A model generated the notes under the pieces. That model was not told where the DNA came from, ran no database searches, and was given only the letters and a program-made list of their open reading frames with translations. A stretch of 64,000 bases of DNA from Sepioteuthis lessoniana (Eukaryota > Mollusca > Cephalopoda > Myopsida > Loliginidae): the NCBI GenBank assembly GCA_963585895.1, contig OY757904.1:61521702-61585701 (forward strand), written 5' to 3'. Both the position numbers and the translations under genes were made by a program. Shown here one piece after another: positions 1 through 9,963 of this stretch (positions within the stretch are counted from its first letter, which is position 1; each line of letters starts with the position of its first letter).

Positions 1-154
1 ATATGTTTACTGCTGACGACAAGGATCCACATTCCTGGGCTACCGACCTTTCCCTCGTTGGTGGGGGGTCTACAACTTAGTATTCCTTTTAACGACTTAT
101 AAATACCATTTCACGTCTAACTAATTTGAGATGTCTTCATTGGGAATCCTTTTG

Positions 155-770
155 AGATGAGACTTCTTAATCTGAGAATTAATTTTTTAAAAAATTTATT
201 GCGGACTTATTGTCCTCATATTGGTAATTTTTTTTTTGTTGTTGTTTCTTCTCACAACGTTTCGGCCAAATTTCACCTTTGGCCTTCTTCAGGTGATTAA
301 CCGCGACCTCGGATAGGAATGCTGAGTCTTGTAACGGTATCCCCAGTAATTACTGCCTTCCATAGTTGTTGTCTATCGCACCACGTTTTTGACCAAGTAA
401 ACCTCTGGCCGGCTTTATTAGACCAAAAAATCTAACTTTGATCGCCCTTCGGGGCCCATGGCGCAGTCGATAGAGGCGTTGAGTCTTTACGGTTCCAGGT
501 GAGCATTGTCAGAAGATAGCGGTTTGTATTCCTACCCAAGCAGGCCAGACGTTTACTTGGTCAAAAACGTGGTGTGATAGACAACAACTATAGAAGGCAG
601 TAGTTACTGGAGATACGGTTATAAGACTCAGCATTACCTATCCGAGGTCGCGGTTAATCACCTGAAGAAGGCCAGAACGTAGTGAGAAGAAAGAAAGAAA
701 AAAACTACCAAGATGAGGACAAAAAGTCCACAATAAATTTTAAAAAATAATTCTCAGTCTACATTGAGAT
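155..770. repeat. Fold-back element with about 220-250 bp inverted arms
   Basis: Positions 155-403 and 549-770 are reverse complements over almost their whole length, for example AGGTGATTAACCGCGACCTC (left) against GAGGTCGCGGTTAATCACCT (right). The loop is 404-548. The right arm lacks about 17 bp that in the left arm forms stem II of a hammerhead-like motif. It resembles a foldback or long-TIR MITE, or two inverted terminal repeats of a Penelope-like element. No transposase is visible. The inverted repeat is certain; its class is inferred. Confidence 0.8.
252..296 (-). ncRNA. Hammerhead-ribozyme-like motif in left arm of fold-back
   Basis: Read on the minus strand: stem I TCAC, core CTGAAGA, one extra A, 7-bp stem II GGCCAAA/TTTGGCC, then GAA, a minimal ACGT, T as the cleavage base, and GTGA pairing with TCAC. 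This is the type I hammerhead order. Stem III is almost absent, as reported for minimal hammerheads of Penelope-like elements. Predicted cleavage lies between 256 and 255. Activity is not shown by sequence. Confidence 0.5.
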
Positions 771-865
771 GGTTAAAACACAGGACTTAGGTGAGTGGTT
801 TTCCTTTTTTAGGGCTACTTGTATGATTTTTTCTGTTTCATGAACTCCTTGCCATCTCTTCATAT

Positions 866-1430
866 TGTTACATAGCCATATACACGAATATGGCCATGTG
901 CGAAATGGGTGAAATGGACATCGAATGTTGATAACGAAAGAACATATAAAGAACAGAGGAATCTCGAAATTCGAAAACACGTAACGACTTCTTGTTCAGG
1001 TACGAAACCTTTTTATTTACTTTGAGTTAAAGGTTTCGACGTAAGGAGGAAAGACACAATCTTGCTATGCTGTCTTATTCAATTGGCCCCCATCTCGAGC
1101 GGTCCCCATAGGGCGCAAGTTCGCCTCGCGTCTGCGAGCTCCAAAAGTCGATCCTTCTCGTTTGGCGTCTAGTACTCAACTCTCTAACTTTCTTCAAATT
1201 CTCACACAAACCTCCGCGCGGTTCCGGTGCGTGACGTCACCCGCACCCTGTCATCCCGTTTCGTCTCGGACTATTGTGACATCTCTGAGTGACATGTCCA
1301 CTCTGTGCGCGCTCACGCGTTACCACCTGCACCAAGGTTGCACCTAACTAACCCATGTGCTGAGCCGAAAGGTTCTCAGCCTAACTAAACCCAAAGGCAT
1401 GAACCGAAATCCCTCGGCTAATATATTACA
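866..1430 (-). mobile_element. Solo LTR, family F
   Basis: A 565-bp GC-richer island begins TGTTACATAGCC and ends TATATTACA, with ATAT on both sides (862-865 and 1431-1434) as a probable 4-bp target duplication. Read on the minus strand it has a CRE-like TGACGTCA (near 1229-1236) and an AATAAA polyadenylation signal (near 1010-1020), in the order expected of U3 then R. A second copy lies at 19376-19901. No internal retrotransposon sequence adjoins it, so it is a solo LTR. The short ORF at 1162-1347 is incidental. Confidence 0.7.
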
Positions 1431-1628
1431 ATATCATGTATGTCTCCGACAATTTCCTTACCCCACAGTAATGCAGCAGTTTTAACATTCTTTTTCATTG
1501 CGATTTTAATAAACTTACTAAATATGAAATATCATTCACTCATTTCTCAATTGATTTTTAACGCATCTGTTTTATTCAAAATTTGAAACTTTATTCCAAT
1601 ACTCTGAAATGATGGTTACTTTCATGAT

Positions 1629-1921
1629 ACTATTTACCAACCCCTCCGCTCGGGCAGGATATGACACAAGGTCAATTTTTAAGCGGAGTTTAACAGGTTT
1701 GAATTCAGAGTTTTCCTTCTCCTAGACTAGTTGCCTAACCAAGGCTGAAGAACCTAGTCTGTCCTACTATTTACCCATAGCTGGAGGGAGAATAATTGGA
1801 TTCATACCTTTCCCAAGGGTATTAGTGCTATGTGAAATGCAATCAGTATCGTCCAGGATTTGAACTCGTATCGCCGTGTTCATTTCCTACGGTGATAACG
1901 ACTACACCACGGGCACCTCCG
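1629..1921 (-). mobile_element. SINE-D, full length with 16-bp target duplication
   Basis: The element is bracketed by perfect copies of TGGTTACTTTCATGAT at 1613-1628 and 1922-1937. On the minus strand it starts with a tRNA-like pol III promoter: A-box region CGTGGTGTAGTCGTTATC and B-box region CGAGTTCAAATCCTGG. The body matches copies at 22590, 35747 and 39129. It is 293 bp long and non-coding. Confidence 0.93.
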
Positions 1922-1937
1922 TGGTTACTTTCATGAT

Positions 1938-2831
1938 GAATGTTTTTAAAAGTATGGTAATTCGCTCGTGTCAATATTCTTGTGATCAATCTTCCAAAAC
2001 GCATTCGAATCGTAATAATAAAGGCGGAATTCGATTTAGGGATATATGTTCGTTATTTTATTTTAGTTACAATTTTTTTGTAATAATAATAATATTAATA
2101 ATAATGATGATAATAATCATGATGATGATAGGAAATAAAAATTGAATTATTTATTTTATGAATAGGCCTTTCCTTTGTTATTGGGCATAATTGGCGGCAT
2201 ACCACGAAATGCTTTTTTGTATTCTAAGAATTGATACGTAAAATTGGCAGAGAAATAGAGTCAGACATTAGAATTGTTAAGCTGACAATAGAAACGTTTT
2301 TATAATTTATTATCTATTATTTGTTTGTTATGCCTCCTTGGGCATCTCCATCTTTCATTATCTTCTCATAAAAAAGAAAATGAAGAAAAAAGGAAAAATG
2401 AAAAAGAAAAAATTCACAGAACATATACACTATTAACACATCTATATACAAATCAAATTCTGTTAAGTAATTCCTTTGATAATTCCACAAAATGTCGTCT
2501 TAGATTCTTTTTCTTACCATTTTTTCTGAATATATTCAATTCAATCTTTAAAAAATATTATACTCGTGCTGTTTTTGATCGGAATCAGCAATTTTCTCAA
2601 AAAATAAGTTAATCTATTAGCAATAAATAAATAAATAAATAAATAAATAAAATTAGTTACTTACTTTTTGAAATATGATTATCAGCGTTGAATGAATTCT
2701 AAAGCCAACCCCTTGAACGCATTCCTCATGTATATCTTTTTCCTTTCTCTGTTGCTTAATCTATATTCAACTTAAATCATAACGAACACAAACTAACCTT
2801 TCTTCTTTCTCTCTCTCAAATATTATCAGTG

Positions 2832-2833
<2 letters not shown>
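1938..2833. other. AT-rich spacer, nothing identified
   Basis: Low-complexity AT-rich sequence with an ATA/ATG-rich run near 2090-2135 and an (AAAT)n tract at 2622-2651. The ORFs of 89 and 95 codons here have biased, low-complexity composition and I do not regard them as genes. Confidence 0.6.

Positions 2834-2884
<51 letters not shown>
2834..2884. repeat. (TA)n microsatellite
   Basis: Uninterrupted TA dinucleotide tract of about 50 bp. Confidence 0.98.
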
Positions 2885-2888
<4 letters not shown>

Positions 2889-3081
2889 GTTATTTTATGT
2901 ATACTGCTAATTGTATCCATAGCACTTTTCAGACTTTAACTTACACGCTCTGATCTTGATTTTAAGTGTCAGTATGCAACTTTTCCATCGTTAGCCTCGT
3001 AAGCGGATTAACAAATAAATAAAAAATTCCAATTCCTATGTATATTATTGCATAAATTTTTACGATGGATATCATCGAAAG

Positions 3082-3126
3082 ACACACACAAACACACACA
3101 CACACGTGTGTGTGTGTGTGTGTGTG
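3082..3126. repeat. (CA)n-(GT)n palindromic microsatellite
   Basis: A CA tract runs straight into a GT tract through CACGTG at 3103-3108. The whole tract is self-complementary, with one AA interruption at 3091-3092. Confidence 0.97.
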
Positions 3127-3692
3127 GAGAAAGGTAAACGGACGTAAGATATATATCCTGTGTAGTTGATGATATATTAATTATTTATTCATTTTTTTCA
3201 TATTTATTTTTTTTTTCATCGTGTTTTGACAACAAAATTTATCAGCATGCTAAAGCATTCAATTAAAAATATCTTAAGTATGGGAATAAAATTAAATAAT
3301 CATAATATGATTTTCTTTAATGCAATTCCAACGTCATCATCACGACTGAATATTTGACGAAGACACAAGGAAAATATATTCAAAATTGATTACGTCATGA
3401 GATAGAATCTTTTTTTGAAAAAGGCAATATCATATCATGGTTTGAGAAGAAGTTTTTAACGATTTACAGTTTTAAATGTCTGGAAAAAAGCTACTGTTAT
3501 GAATAGATGTTGTAATGTTGTGCATTATTTTTTTAGGGAAAGTAATATTTTTTTAAAAACCATGTCTTTGTATGATTGTGTTATAGGAAAGGCTTCGATT
3601 ATTCTGCGTTTATCTTGAATGAAAGTAAATATGGTAAAGTTATGAAAGTCAAAAGAGTAGTTGGTTAAAAGCATATATATATATATATATAT
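3127..3692. other. AT-rich spacer, nothing identified
   Basis: No gene or repeat family recognised. ORFs of 60-100 codons on both strands cross a (TA)n at 3674-3692 and look incidental. Confidence 0.55.
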
Positions 3693-4085
3693 ACTGTCGG
3701 ATTTTGACCCATATTTACTTTCATACTGTCCTTTCGGAAAAAAACAAATACCAAATATATTCTTACATCTAAAAAAGCGGGAGGATTTATCTCGTTTCTT
3801 TAAGAATTCCAACATTTTCAAATATATTTCCACGTGCCAAACACGTTCTTAACACTTTTAAATTATGAAGGCAATCTGCATATTTTCGTTGTATACTTTT
3901 GATTTGCTTTTGTCATCTCAGCAAGCATCCATCGCTATGTGAACTATTTTGATATCCTAGTCCTGAGGATGGTTACAAAAACCGAAACGTTTAACGTCGA
4001 CTTTACATCATAATAAATTCACCTATTTGGATTATGTTTTTCTGCTTTCTTCATACTGTCGGATTTTGATGCATATTTACTTTCA
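3693..4085 (+). repeat. Repeat K unit with hammerhead motif (362-bp period)
   Basis: ACTGTCGGATTTTGA occurs at 3693 and again near 4055, giving one 362-bp unit and the start of the next. The body (TTCCAACATTTTCAAATATA, then the hammerhead, then ATAATAAATTCACC) matches the minus-strand tandem at 50186-50830. Tandem, hammerhead-bearing monomers of this size are the hallmark of animal retrozymes, and Penelope-like terminal repeats are the alternative. The next unit is cut off by (TA)n and SINE-B. Confidence 0.7.
3959..4002 (+). ncRNA. Type I hammerhead ribozyme candidate (K1)
   Basis: Stem I is AGTC (3959-3962) with GACT (3999-4002). Core CTGAGGA (3963-3969) fits CUGANGA. T3970 is unpaired. Stem II is GGTT (3971-3974) with AACC (3980-3983), then GAA (3984-3986). 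Stem III is ACGT (3987-3990) with ACGT (3994-3997) and a TTA loop. C3998 is the cleavage base of a GTC triplet. All conserved core positions of the family are met except the bulged T between core and stem II. Confidence 0.68.
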
Positions 4086-4098
4086 TATATATATATAT

Positions 4099-4243
4099 AA
4101 GTAAAGTTGACAACCTTAGTCAAGGGTGACCCGAAGGCTCCCTTTTATATAGCTACTACACCGAGCTGTAGAGGAGGGCGATATTCCGTTTCCTGGATTG
4201 CTCCACTTTACCCTTGATCCTTACCTAATAATGCCAACCCCAA
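4099..4243 (-). mobile_element. SINE-B, 3' fragment
   Basis: Matches the 3' half of SINE-B (AGTAAAGTTGACAACCTTAG, then GATTGCTCCACTTTACCCTT). The tRNA-like head is missing. A short (TA)n borders its 3' end, as with other SINE-B copies. Confidence 0.8.
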
Positions 4244-4370
4244 AGATAGTTATTTTACTTGTCACATATCCGTCAAGGTTTGCCAGAAGGAATTTACGCT
4301 AATAAGTCATATGAGTTACCACTGGGTTGAGGAGACGGCCCTTTTTCTGTAAAGTGGCCGTCACTATGTA

Positions 4371-4843
4371 TAGGGTGTCTCAATATACAAGTTTTACCAG
4401 AGGGAATTTGGGCTAATGAGTCTCAATATACATGGGACCCATGCAAATGATTATAACTCTACTAATAATAATGTTGAGTTCTTTTTGTTTCAAATTTGAA
4501 AAGAGTTAACTATAACAATTATTAATCCTCGATCACAATGCCTTCAACAAGAGAGGAAAAATATTTTATGTCACTTTTTATTTCGAGACAAATTTTTTCA
4601 ACTCTGCTACAAAAATGATGCAACCTATCAATATGATAATGATTCATTAATGAGACAAAAAACTAAAAAAAAGTTTGCATGTTCTGGAAGATGATATAAT
4701 AACAATAAAAAAACAGCAATATTAATTTGATGTCTCTGGTTTCAAATGATGCATTTTAACAGGACATGCTACAAATAACCGGCATTGCACTTGTCTCAGA
4801 ATTAAATCCTATTAATGGGTTGCATCTATTTTGAGACACTATA
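4371..4843. mobile_element. Candidate MITE with imperfect terminal inverted repeats
   Basis: Left end TATAGGGTGTCTCAATATA (4369-4387) pairs with right end TATTTTGAGACACTATA (4827-4843) with an indel and one mismatch. The interior is AT-rich and non-coding. The ends beginning in TA suit a Tc1/mariner-type non-autonomous element, but no related transposase is seen nearby. Confidence 0.45.
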
Positions 4844-5048
4844 TATATATATATGATTAGAGTATAAACTACAATTATATTAAAAATATGATAAAGTCCG
4901 TCAGCTCAGAGTTTCACTTTATAGAACTTCTGGTGAGCTAGGATTCAGCACATCAAAGCAGAGGGCTCTATAAAAATTTTACAGATTAAAAACGCTTTTA
5001 GCATTAACTTTTAATTATAATGGCACGCATACCCACCCATCAATACTC

Positions 5049-5087
<39 letters not shown>

Positions 5088-5542
5088 ACTCAGGTCAACA
5101 TTCCTGAGTATCCTACCTCCAGTTTTACCTTTACTTGCTTCTTTTTGAAATATCACCATTCTCCACGCTCTGTTTGATGACGAAGGTCGAAATGCTTTTT
5201 TTTTCTGTTGACCAATCATGTAGATTTGAAAATTTCTCGTACCAGGAAGAATAACCAATAATTTACTCCCGAACACATCTTTACTTATTATTTCTTCTAT
5301 ACGTAATACTCTGGTGCATTAGATACGTGTGCTAGTCGACATCATGGAAGCAAATAAATATTCAAAATGTTTTCCTTGCGTCGTCAGATCACTCTTGGGG
5401 GTCACCATCTATCGCTCACGGAGAGTAACACGCTGCAGTATTATTCCACCCGTTTAACAGTTGACTCATTTAAATCGGCTAAACTACAGGTCAATAATCG
5501 ATTTCACTCATCAATTATGCAACACACACACACACACACAAG

Positions 5543-5577
<35 letters not shown>

Positions 5578-5639
5578 TTAAAGATGGTTGTTATAGGTTC
5601 AAACAATGAATAAGGATATATTTAAAATAGGAAGGTCCA
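4844..5639. other. Spacer with (TA)n and (CA)n tracts
   Basis: Contains (TA)n at 5055-5082 and (CA)n at 5522-5566. ORFs at 5040-5276 (minus) and 5367-5609 (plus) are partly microsatellite-coded and match nothing I recognise. Confidence 0.55.
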
Positions 5640-5673
5640 CGAAGATATTTGTATTTTTTGAATTTATTTATCT

Positions 5674-5736
5674 TGTTCTTACATACGTATTATATATATG
5701 TGTATGTTTCCAGCTTGTTGCTTTCGTCAGAGAACA
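5674..5736 (-). ncRNA. Type I hammerhead ribozyme candidate (repeat L)
   Basis: On the minus strand: stem I TGTTCT with AGAACA (6 bp, perfect); core CTGACGA; stem II AGC/GCT closed by an A-G mismatch next to the core; GAA; stem III ACATAC/GTATGT (6 bp, AT-rich 14-15 nt loop); then A as cleavage base in a GTA triplet. Predicted cleavage is between 5680 and 5679. Stem III is longer than in repeat K, so this is a separate ribozyme lineage or unit. Cleavage after GUA is permitted but usually slower than after GUC. Confidence 0.6.
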
Positions 5737-5854
5737 TTTGTGACACAAGCTCTTTAAAATGGGGTACTCAATTAGACTTGAACTCACTCCGGTTTCCAAT
5801 ATATATATATATATATATATGATTGAACATAACATACATTTTTGGTTTACATAT

Positions 5855-6045
5855 TTTTTGTTAATCCTTTCGAATTTCCGTATCGATCTTATGATATTCG
5901 GCGGGATTTGGTAGATAAACCTTCCATAATAAGTTATTTCCCATGTACTTTATACCAACCATCATCAGGAGAGGGTGTATTACAAAAGTAATGTAACTTT
6001 TGTATGTACATTAATACTTTGTAAGAATGAGCATTTTGTAGTTTT
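5855..6045 (+). repeat. Dispersed repeat L
   Basis: Similar to 48015-48215: both read TTAATCCTTTC, then CGG(C)GGAATTTGG-like and AACCTTCC-like blocks, and end ACTTTGTAAGAATGA. The class is unknown. It sits about 120 bp from the hammerhead candidate at 5674-5736. Confidence 0.55.
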
Positions 6046-6808
6046 GAATTGTTGTCTGTTTTATTGAGTACTACAGAAATATTTGTTTTATCAGCTTTTT
6101 TAATGGTGATTTCGGGCTGATTGCGTAATTCTCTCGTGGCAATTTTAGTTGATGAGTTAGTAATGTAGGTTGTTATTTATTGTATCTATTTTTGATCACT
6201 TAAGCCTTAAGGAGATCATGGAATTCAGGTTTGATTGAAATTACTTTTTTTTTTTTTTTTATCCCAGAGCTTTGAAATATTTTGGTATAAATCACCCCGA
6301 AAATGTCTATTACGTTCTATCAAATATGTATTAATGAAGAAATGCAGCCAAAATATACATATTTTAAACTCCATGATCCTGCAGCTCATAAATATAACAG
6401 CACTTTGGAATACAGACGTGATACCGTGAAAAAATAAATTACACTGTATAAGAATAACATCAATACACTAAATCTTGAATCACAAAAAATACGTGGAAGC
6501 AGTCACGTGATTGAGCGGAAATGTGTGGGCGTTGCGAAATGAGAAATGTAGAAGCCCATGTCAGATACGGTCAGTCTTACAGCGGTCAGTCGTCAGTCAA
6601 GTCTAGCAGACAGCAGATAGATAATCAAGGACCCTCAGGCAGCCCCCATCTCGTCAGGTAAGAGAGGGCGTAAAGCCTTGAAGATAAAACAACGGGGTAT
6701 TGTCAACAGAAGAAGTTATAGATCAATACGACAGTCTGTCTTTGCCTCCCTGTCTTTGTCTTTCACATACCTACAGAGATTCAACTCATTTCGAAAGAAT
6801 AAAGAGAC

Positions 6809-6857
<49 letters not shown>

Positions 6858-6902
6858 CAAAAAGTAAGAGTCATTCCTTCATTCCTTATGGCTATATAGC
6901 AC
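6046..6902. other. Spacer with possible splice donor and (TA)n
   Basis: Mostly unassigned. At 6480-6660 the sequence is less AT-rich, with an E-box CACGTG near 6505 and a strong donor-like CAG/GTAAGA near 6655. This could be an untranslated exon or an old LTR, but no coding sequence supports it. (TA)n occupies 6811-6853. Confidence 0.4.
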
Positions 6903-7007
6903 CAGTTTAGGAGAAAGAAAATTTTGAATTCAAACCAGCTGTACTCTGCTGAAAAGTTGAGCGAGTGTCGCATCCTGCCTACAGCGGAGGGGTTGAACAA
7001 TAGATAA
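6903..7007 (+). mobile_element. SINE-D, 3' fragment
   Basis: Matches the 3' end of SINE-D (TTTAGGAGAAAGAAAATTTT, then CAGCGGAGGGGTTGAA), diverged and lacking the tRNA-like head. Confidence 0.75.
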
Positions 7008-7080
7008 CTATACCACAGAAACGAAAATATAATAATAATGTTCATGAATCAACATCGATGACAATCATTAGTTAAGTCGA

Positions 7081-7327
7081 TTCGGTTTCGGTTTCTTTGT
7101 TTAAAGGCTTATCAACCTTTGTAGATTATTTAATGCCAAAGCCATTCTCCTAGGAGAACAGTAGTGGTACTATTTAACCCATAGCTGGGAGGATAAGGGG
7201 GTTCATACCTTTACCAAGTGTATTTGCCCGAAAGTGAACGTAATAGCGCGACTGGAGTACGAACTCACTTACTACGATTCCGCAGTCCATCGCTTTAACC
7301 ATTACACTACGAGGACATCCATCCCCG
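7081..7327 (-). mobile_element. SINE-A, full length with 11-bp target duplication
   Basis: AGTTAAGTCGA flanks the element at 7070-7080 and 7328-7338. The minus-strand 5' end carries tRNA-like boxes (CGTAGTGTAATGGTTAAAGC and GAGTTCGTACTCC). The 3' tail AGGTTGATAAGCC, then AACAAAGAAACC, is shared with SINE-C. Length 247 bp. Confidence 0.92.
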
Positions 7328-7494
7328 AGTTAAGTCGAAGCCTTGTAAGACAACTATGATTTTATATTATTGTGAAAATTTGCCAAGAATCAGCTGCACT
7401 TTTTGGATGAGCTGATAAAAATGTAATATAGATTTTCCCGAAGAATTTTTTTTAGTCGTGAATTAAGACTTTTTCTTCTTCTAGACCATATGTT

Positions 7495-7733
7495 TGTTAT
7501 TCTTATGGCATATCAACCTTATCGGGTTATTTAATGCCAAATCTATCCCTTTTTAGAAGGACAGTAGTGGTACTATTTAACCCATAGCTGGGAAGATAAG
7601 GGGGTTCATATCTTTCCCGTGGGTATTTGTCTGAAAATGAACGTAATTGCGCGACTGGAGTTCGAATTGACTTACTATGATTCTACAGACCAGCGCTTTA
7701 ACCATTACACCACAGAGACCTCCCCCACCCGTC
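7495..7733 (-). mobile_element. SINE-A
   Basis: Same family as 7081-7327 and same orientation, about 165 bp away. The tRNA-like head is at the right (GGTGTAATGGTTAAAGCGCT, minus strand). The ends are diverged and no clean target duplication is seen. ORFs on both strands here are incidental. Confidence 0.88.
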
Positions 7734-8935
7734 TTCTCGACTGATTTCCAAACCAATGCTAGAGAGTTCAGTCTGCTCCCATGCGGAGGAGAAGATGACA
7801 TTATATCATCGAATGAAATGGAATCGGCGATCCGTGTTCAAATTCTAGACGAGGCTGTCTGTGAAAGGAATGAATCCATTTCTTCCGCTATAACTATGGT
7901 AAAATAATTGGGTAGATTGTACCAGGGTATCAATAAAGGAAATATCAAAAGAAGAAAAAGAAAAGAAAAAGAAAAAAAAAGACATTAAATGAAAAAAATT
8001 GCACGTGCAGTATTATTGCTATTTTAAAGAAATAGTGAATTGAAATCTTATCATTCGTACGATGGCTTTTTTTATTATATAGCAACTAAAATTTCTTACT
8101 TAATTTGATTAAAAAGAACAAATAGACTTGGCATTTCTGTTCAAAGACCAACGCCACAGGAATAAAGATAGACAAGCAAAATAAAATTAACTTAATAAAA
8201 ATCTAATATGGCGCATCGTGTAACGCACTGGCTAACAGGTTCATCTCAAAGATCAACTCATTTGAACACAGTTAATTTGATCATTGCCCGTCACTATTGT
8301 ATGGTGTTGTGTGTAGCCTAATGGTTAAATACATGGTGAATTAAATCAACGAACAGGGATAATATGCGTTTATTTTGCCTTTCAGACAGGCATGCATATG
8401 TGAGAGTATCAACTCTTCTGTCTTTGGGTGCACATATTCAGGTTCCAAAATGCTTGTAGTTGCAATCGTCTCTCTGTATATGCGTAAATATGTGGGCGAG
8501 TGATTATATTTAGCCTATATCTATGGATGTACCATAATGCGTGTGTATAATAGTACCAAAGGGACAGCTAAACAAATTCGAGGGGGTACCATATTTTGAT
8601 ATATAATTAAATAGAAAGAGGACGATTTCTCGATAGGGATGAAAGGTTATTTTGTTCAATGTAAAAATAAACTTCGCCCTAGTACGGTCAAAGGTCAATA
8701 GATAGGGATTATATTTTTTCAAGTAGTTTAATTCTGGTGGCGGCATGGGAAACGTGGCTTTCTTTTCCAGAAGCAAGGGCCCCCTATTGCTTTATTCCAT
8801 TTAACTTGAGTTTTATTCGTTACTCTATAAACTGAGACGTTCCAAATAACAAAGATTGGGGGCATTTCCTCAAGAAAGTTCCACAAAGAAGGCAATTAAT
8901 AATACCCATATCGCTGGAAAAATACTGCAGTTCGG
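7734..8935. other. Unassigned spacer
   Basis: No repeat family or gene recognised. An A/G-rich run lies at 7935-7985. The ORF at 8510-8776 (minus, 88 codons) has no recognisable domain. Confidence 0.5.
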
Positions 8936-9347
8936 TTTCTTCATTTAATGGTATATCAATTTTGTGCGAAATGTAATGACCAACCATCCTAGGAGAAAAA
9001 TTGTAATTAAACTATTTAAGCAATAGTTCGCGGTAATAAGGTTTGGCTTGGTTTCTTTGTTTAATGGCATATCAACCTTTGCAGGTTATTTAATGCCAAA
9101 GCCCTCTTTCAAGAAAAGCTGTTGTACTATTTAACCCATAGGTGGGAGGATAAGGGGGTTCAAACTTTTCCCAAGGGTATTTGTCTGAAAGTGAATGTAA
9201 TAGCGCGACTGGTGTTCGGACTCGCTTACTACTATTCCGCCGTCCATCGCTTTAACCATTACACCACGAGGACACCCCCGGGTAATAAGGGAGTTCCGAC
9301 CTTGCCCATGTCTATAAATCTGAAAGAGAGCGTAATAGTACGTCTAT
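8936..9347 (-). mobile_element. Old SINE-A split by a younger SINE-A
   Basis: The degenerate tail half (8936-9041) continues as the degenerate middle part (9281-9347) on the far side of an inserted SINE-A. The reading CGGTAATAAGG is repeated at the break, showing that a single older element was interrupted. Confidence 0.8.
9042..9280 (-). mobile_element. SINE-A inserted in SINE-A, 10-bp target duplication
   Basis: Perfect GGTAATAAGG at 9032-9041 and 9281-9290 flanks a well-preserved SINE-A with tRNA-like head (CGTGGTGTAATGGTTAAAGC) and AACAAAGAAACC tail. It is younger than its host copy. Confidence 0.92.
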
Positions 9348-9756
9348 GATAAAAAATAAAATATTACTAATATTGAAATTAAAAAATATCATTATTGCTA
9401 ATTTTGAGTAAAATATAATAATTCTTGTTTAAAGCAAAATTTTATAAATTCTATTTTAATTTTCTACAAAGATAGCAAAAAGTTTCAGTGCAGAAAAAGA
9501 TATGATTTACTGTAAAAAGTTAGGCAGATAAATGATAAATTCTAACATTGATAAAATGAAAATCGTCTGCAAATTCAGACGCTCAAGCTGAAAGCTTTCA
9601 ACCTGAAAAAATAAATTTAAAAATCCAGAAATCTAATTCAAGAAATTTCATTTAACACAAATTATAAAAAGATATTTGCTTAAAAGTTCTCAAGCGATAT
9701 CTTGAAGATAAACAATTAATAGTTTTACAGAATCACAGGTAACGAAAAGTTTTTAT
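9348..9756. other. AT-rich spacer, nothing identified
   Basis: A-rich unique-looking sequence with no long ORF. Confidence 0.6.
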
Positions 9757-9963
9757 ATTTCAAGTTGTAGTCGAGGGTGACCCCAAGTCTCAATTTTCGA
9801 TGGCTACTCCTTTCTCTGGATTGCTCCACTTTACCCTTGATCCGTACCTTATAATGCTGATTGTTATGCAAGGAAACATCAAGTACCATTTTTTGAGTCT
9901 TTGGTAAAACTCGACCTGGGATTAAATCCAGGTCTCCCGGTCCATTTGTGAAGACTATTAGCA
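9757..9963 (-). mobile_element. SINE-B, diverged
   Basis: Minus-strand order: tRNA-like B box CTGGATTTAATCCCAGGTCG, ACTCAAAAAATGGTACTTGA, then the TCGACTACAACTTGAA tail. The A-box end is worn. The 79-codon ORF over it is a shadow of the element. Confidence 0.85.

Noticed and set aside
1629-1921. tRNA-like A and B boxes (also in SINE-A, B and R copies)
   Set aside because: Only promoter-like heads are present, without a foldable cloverleaf or acceptor pairing, and they belong to dispersed elements with target duplications. They are SINE heads, not tRNA genes.
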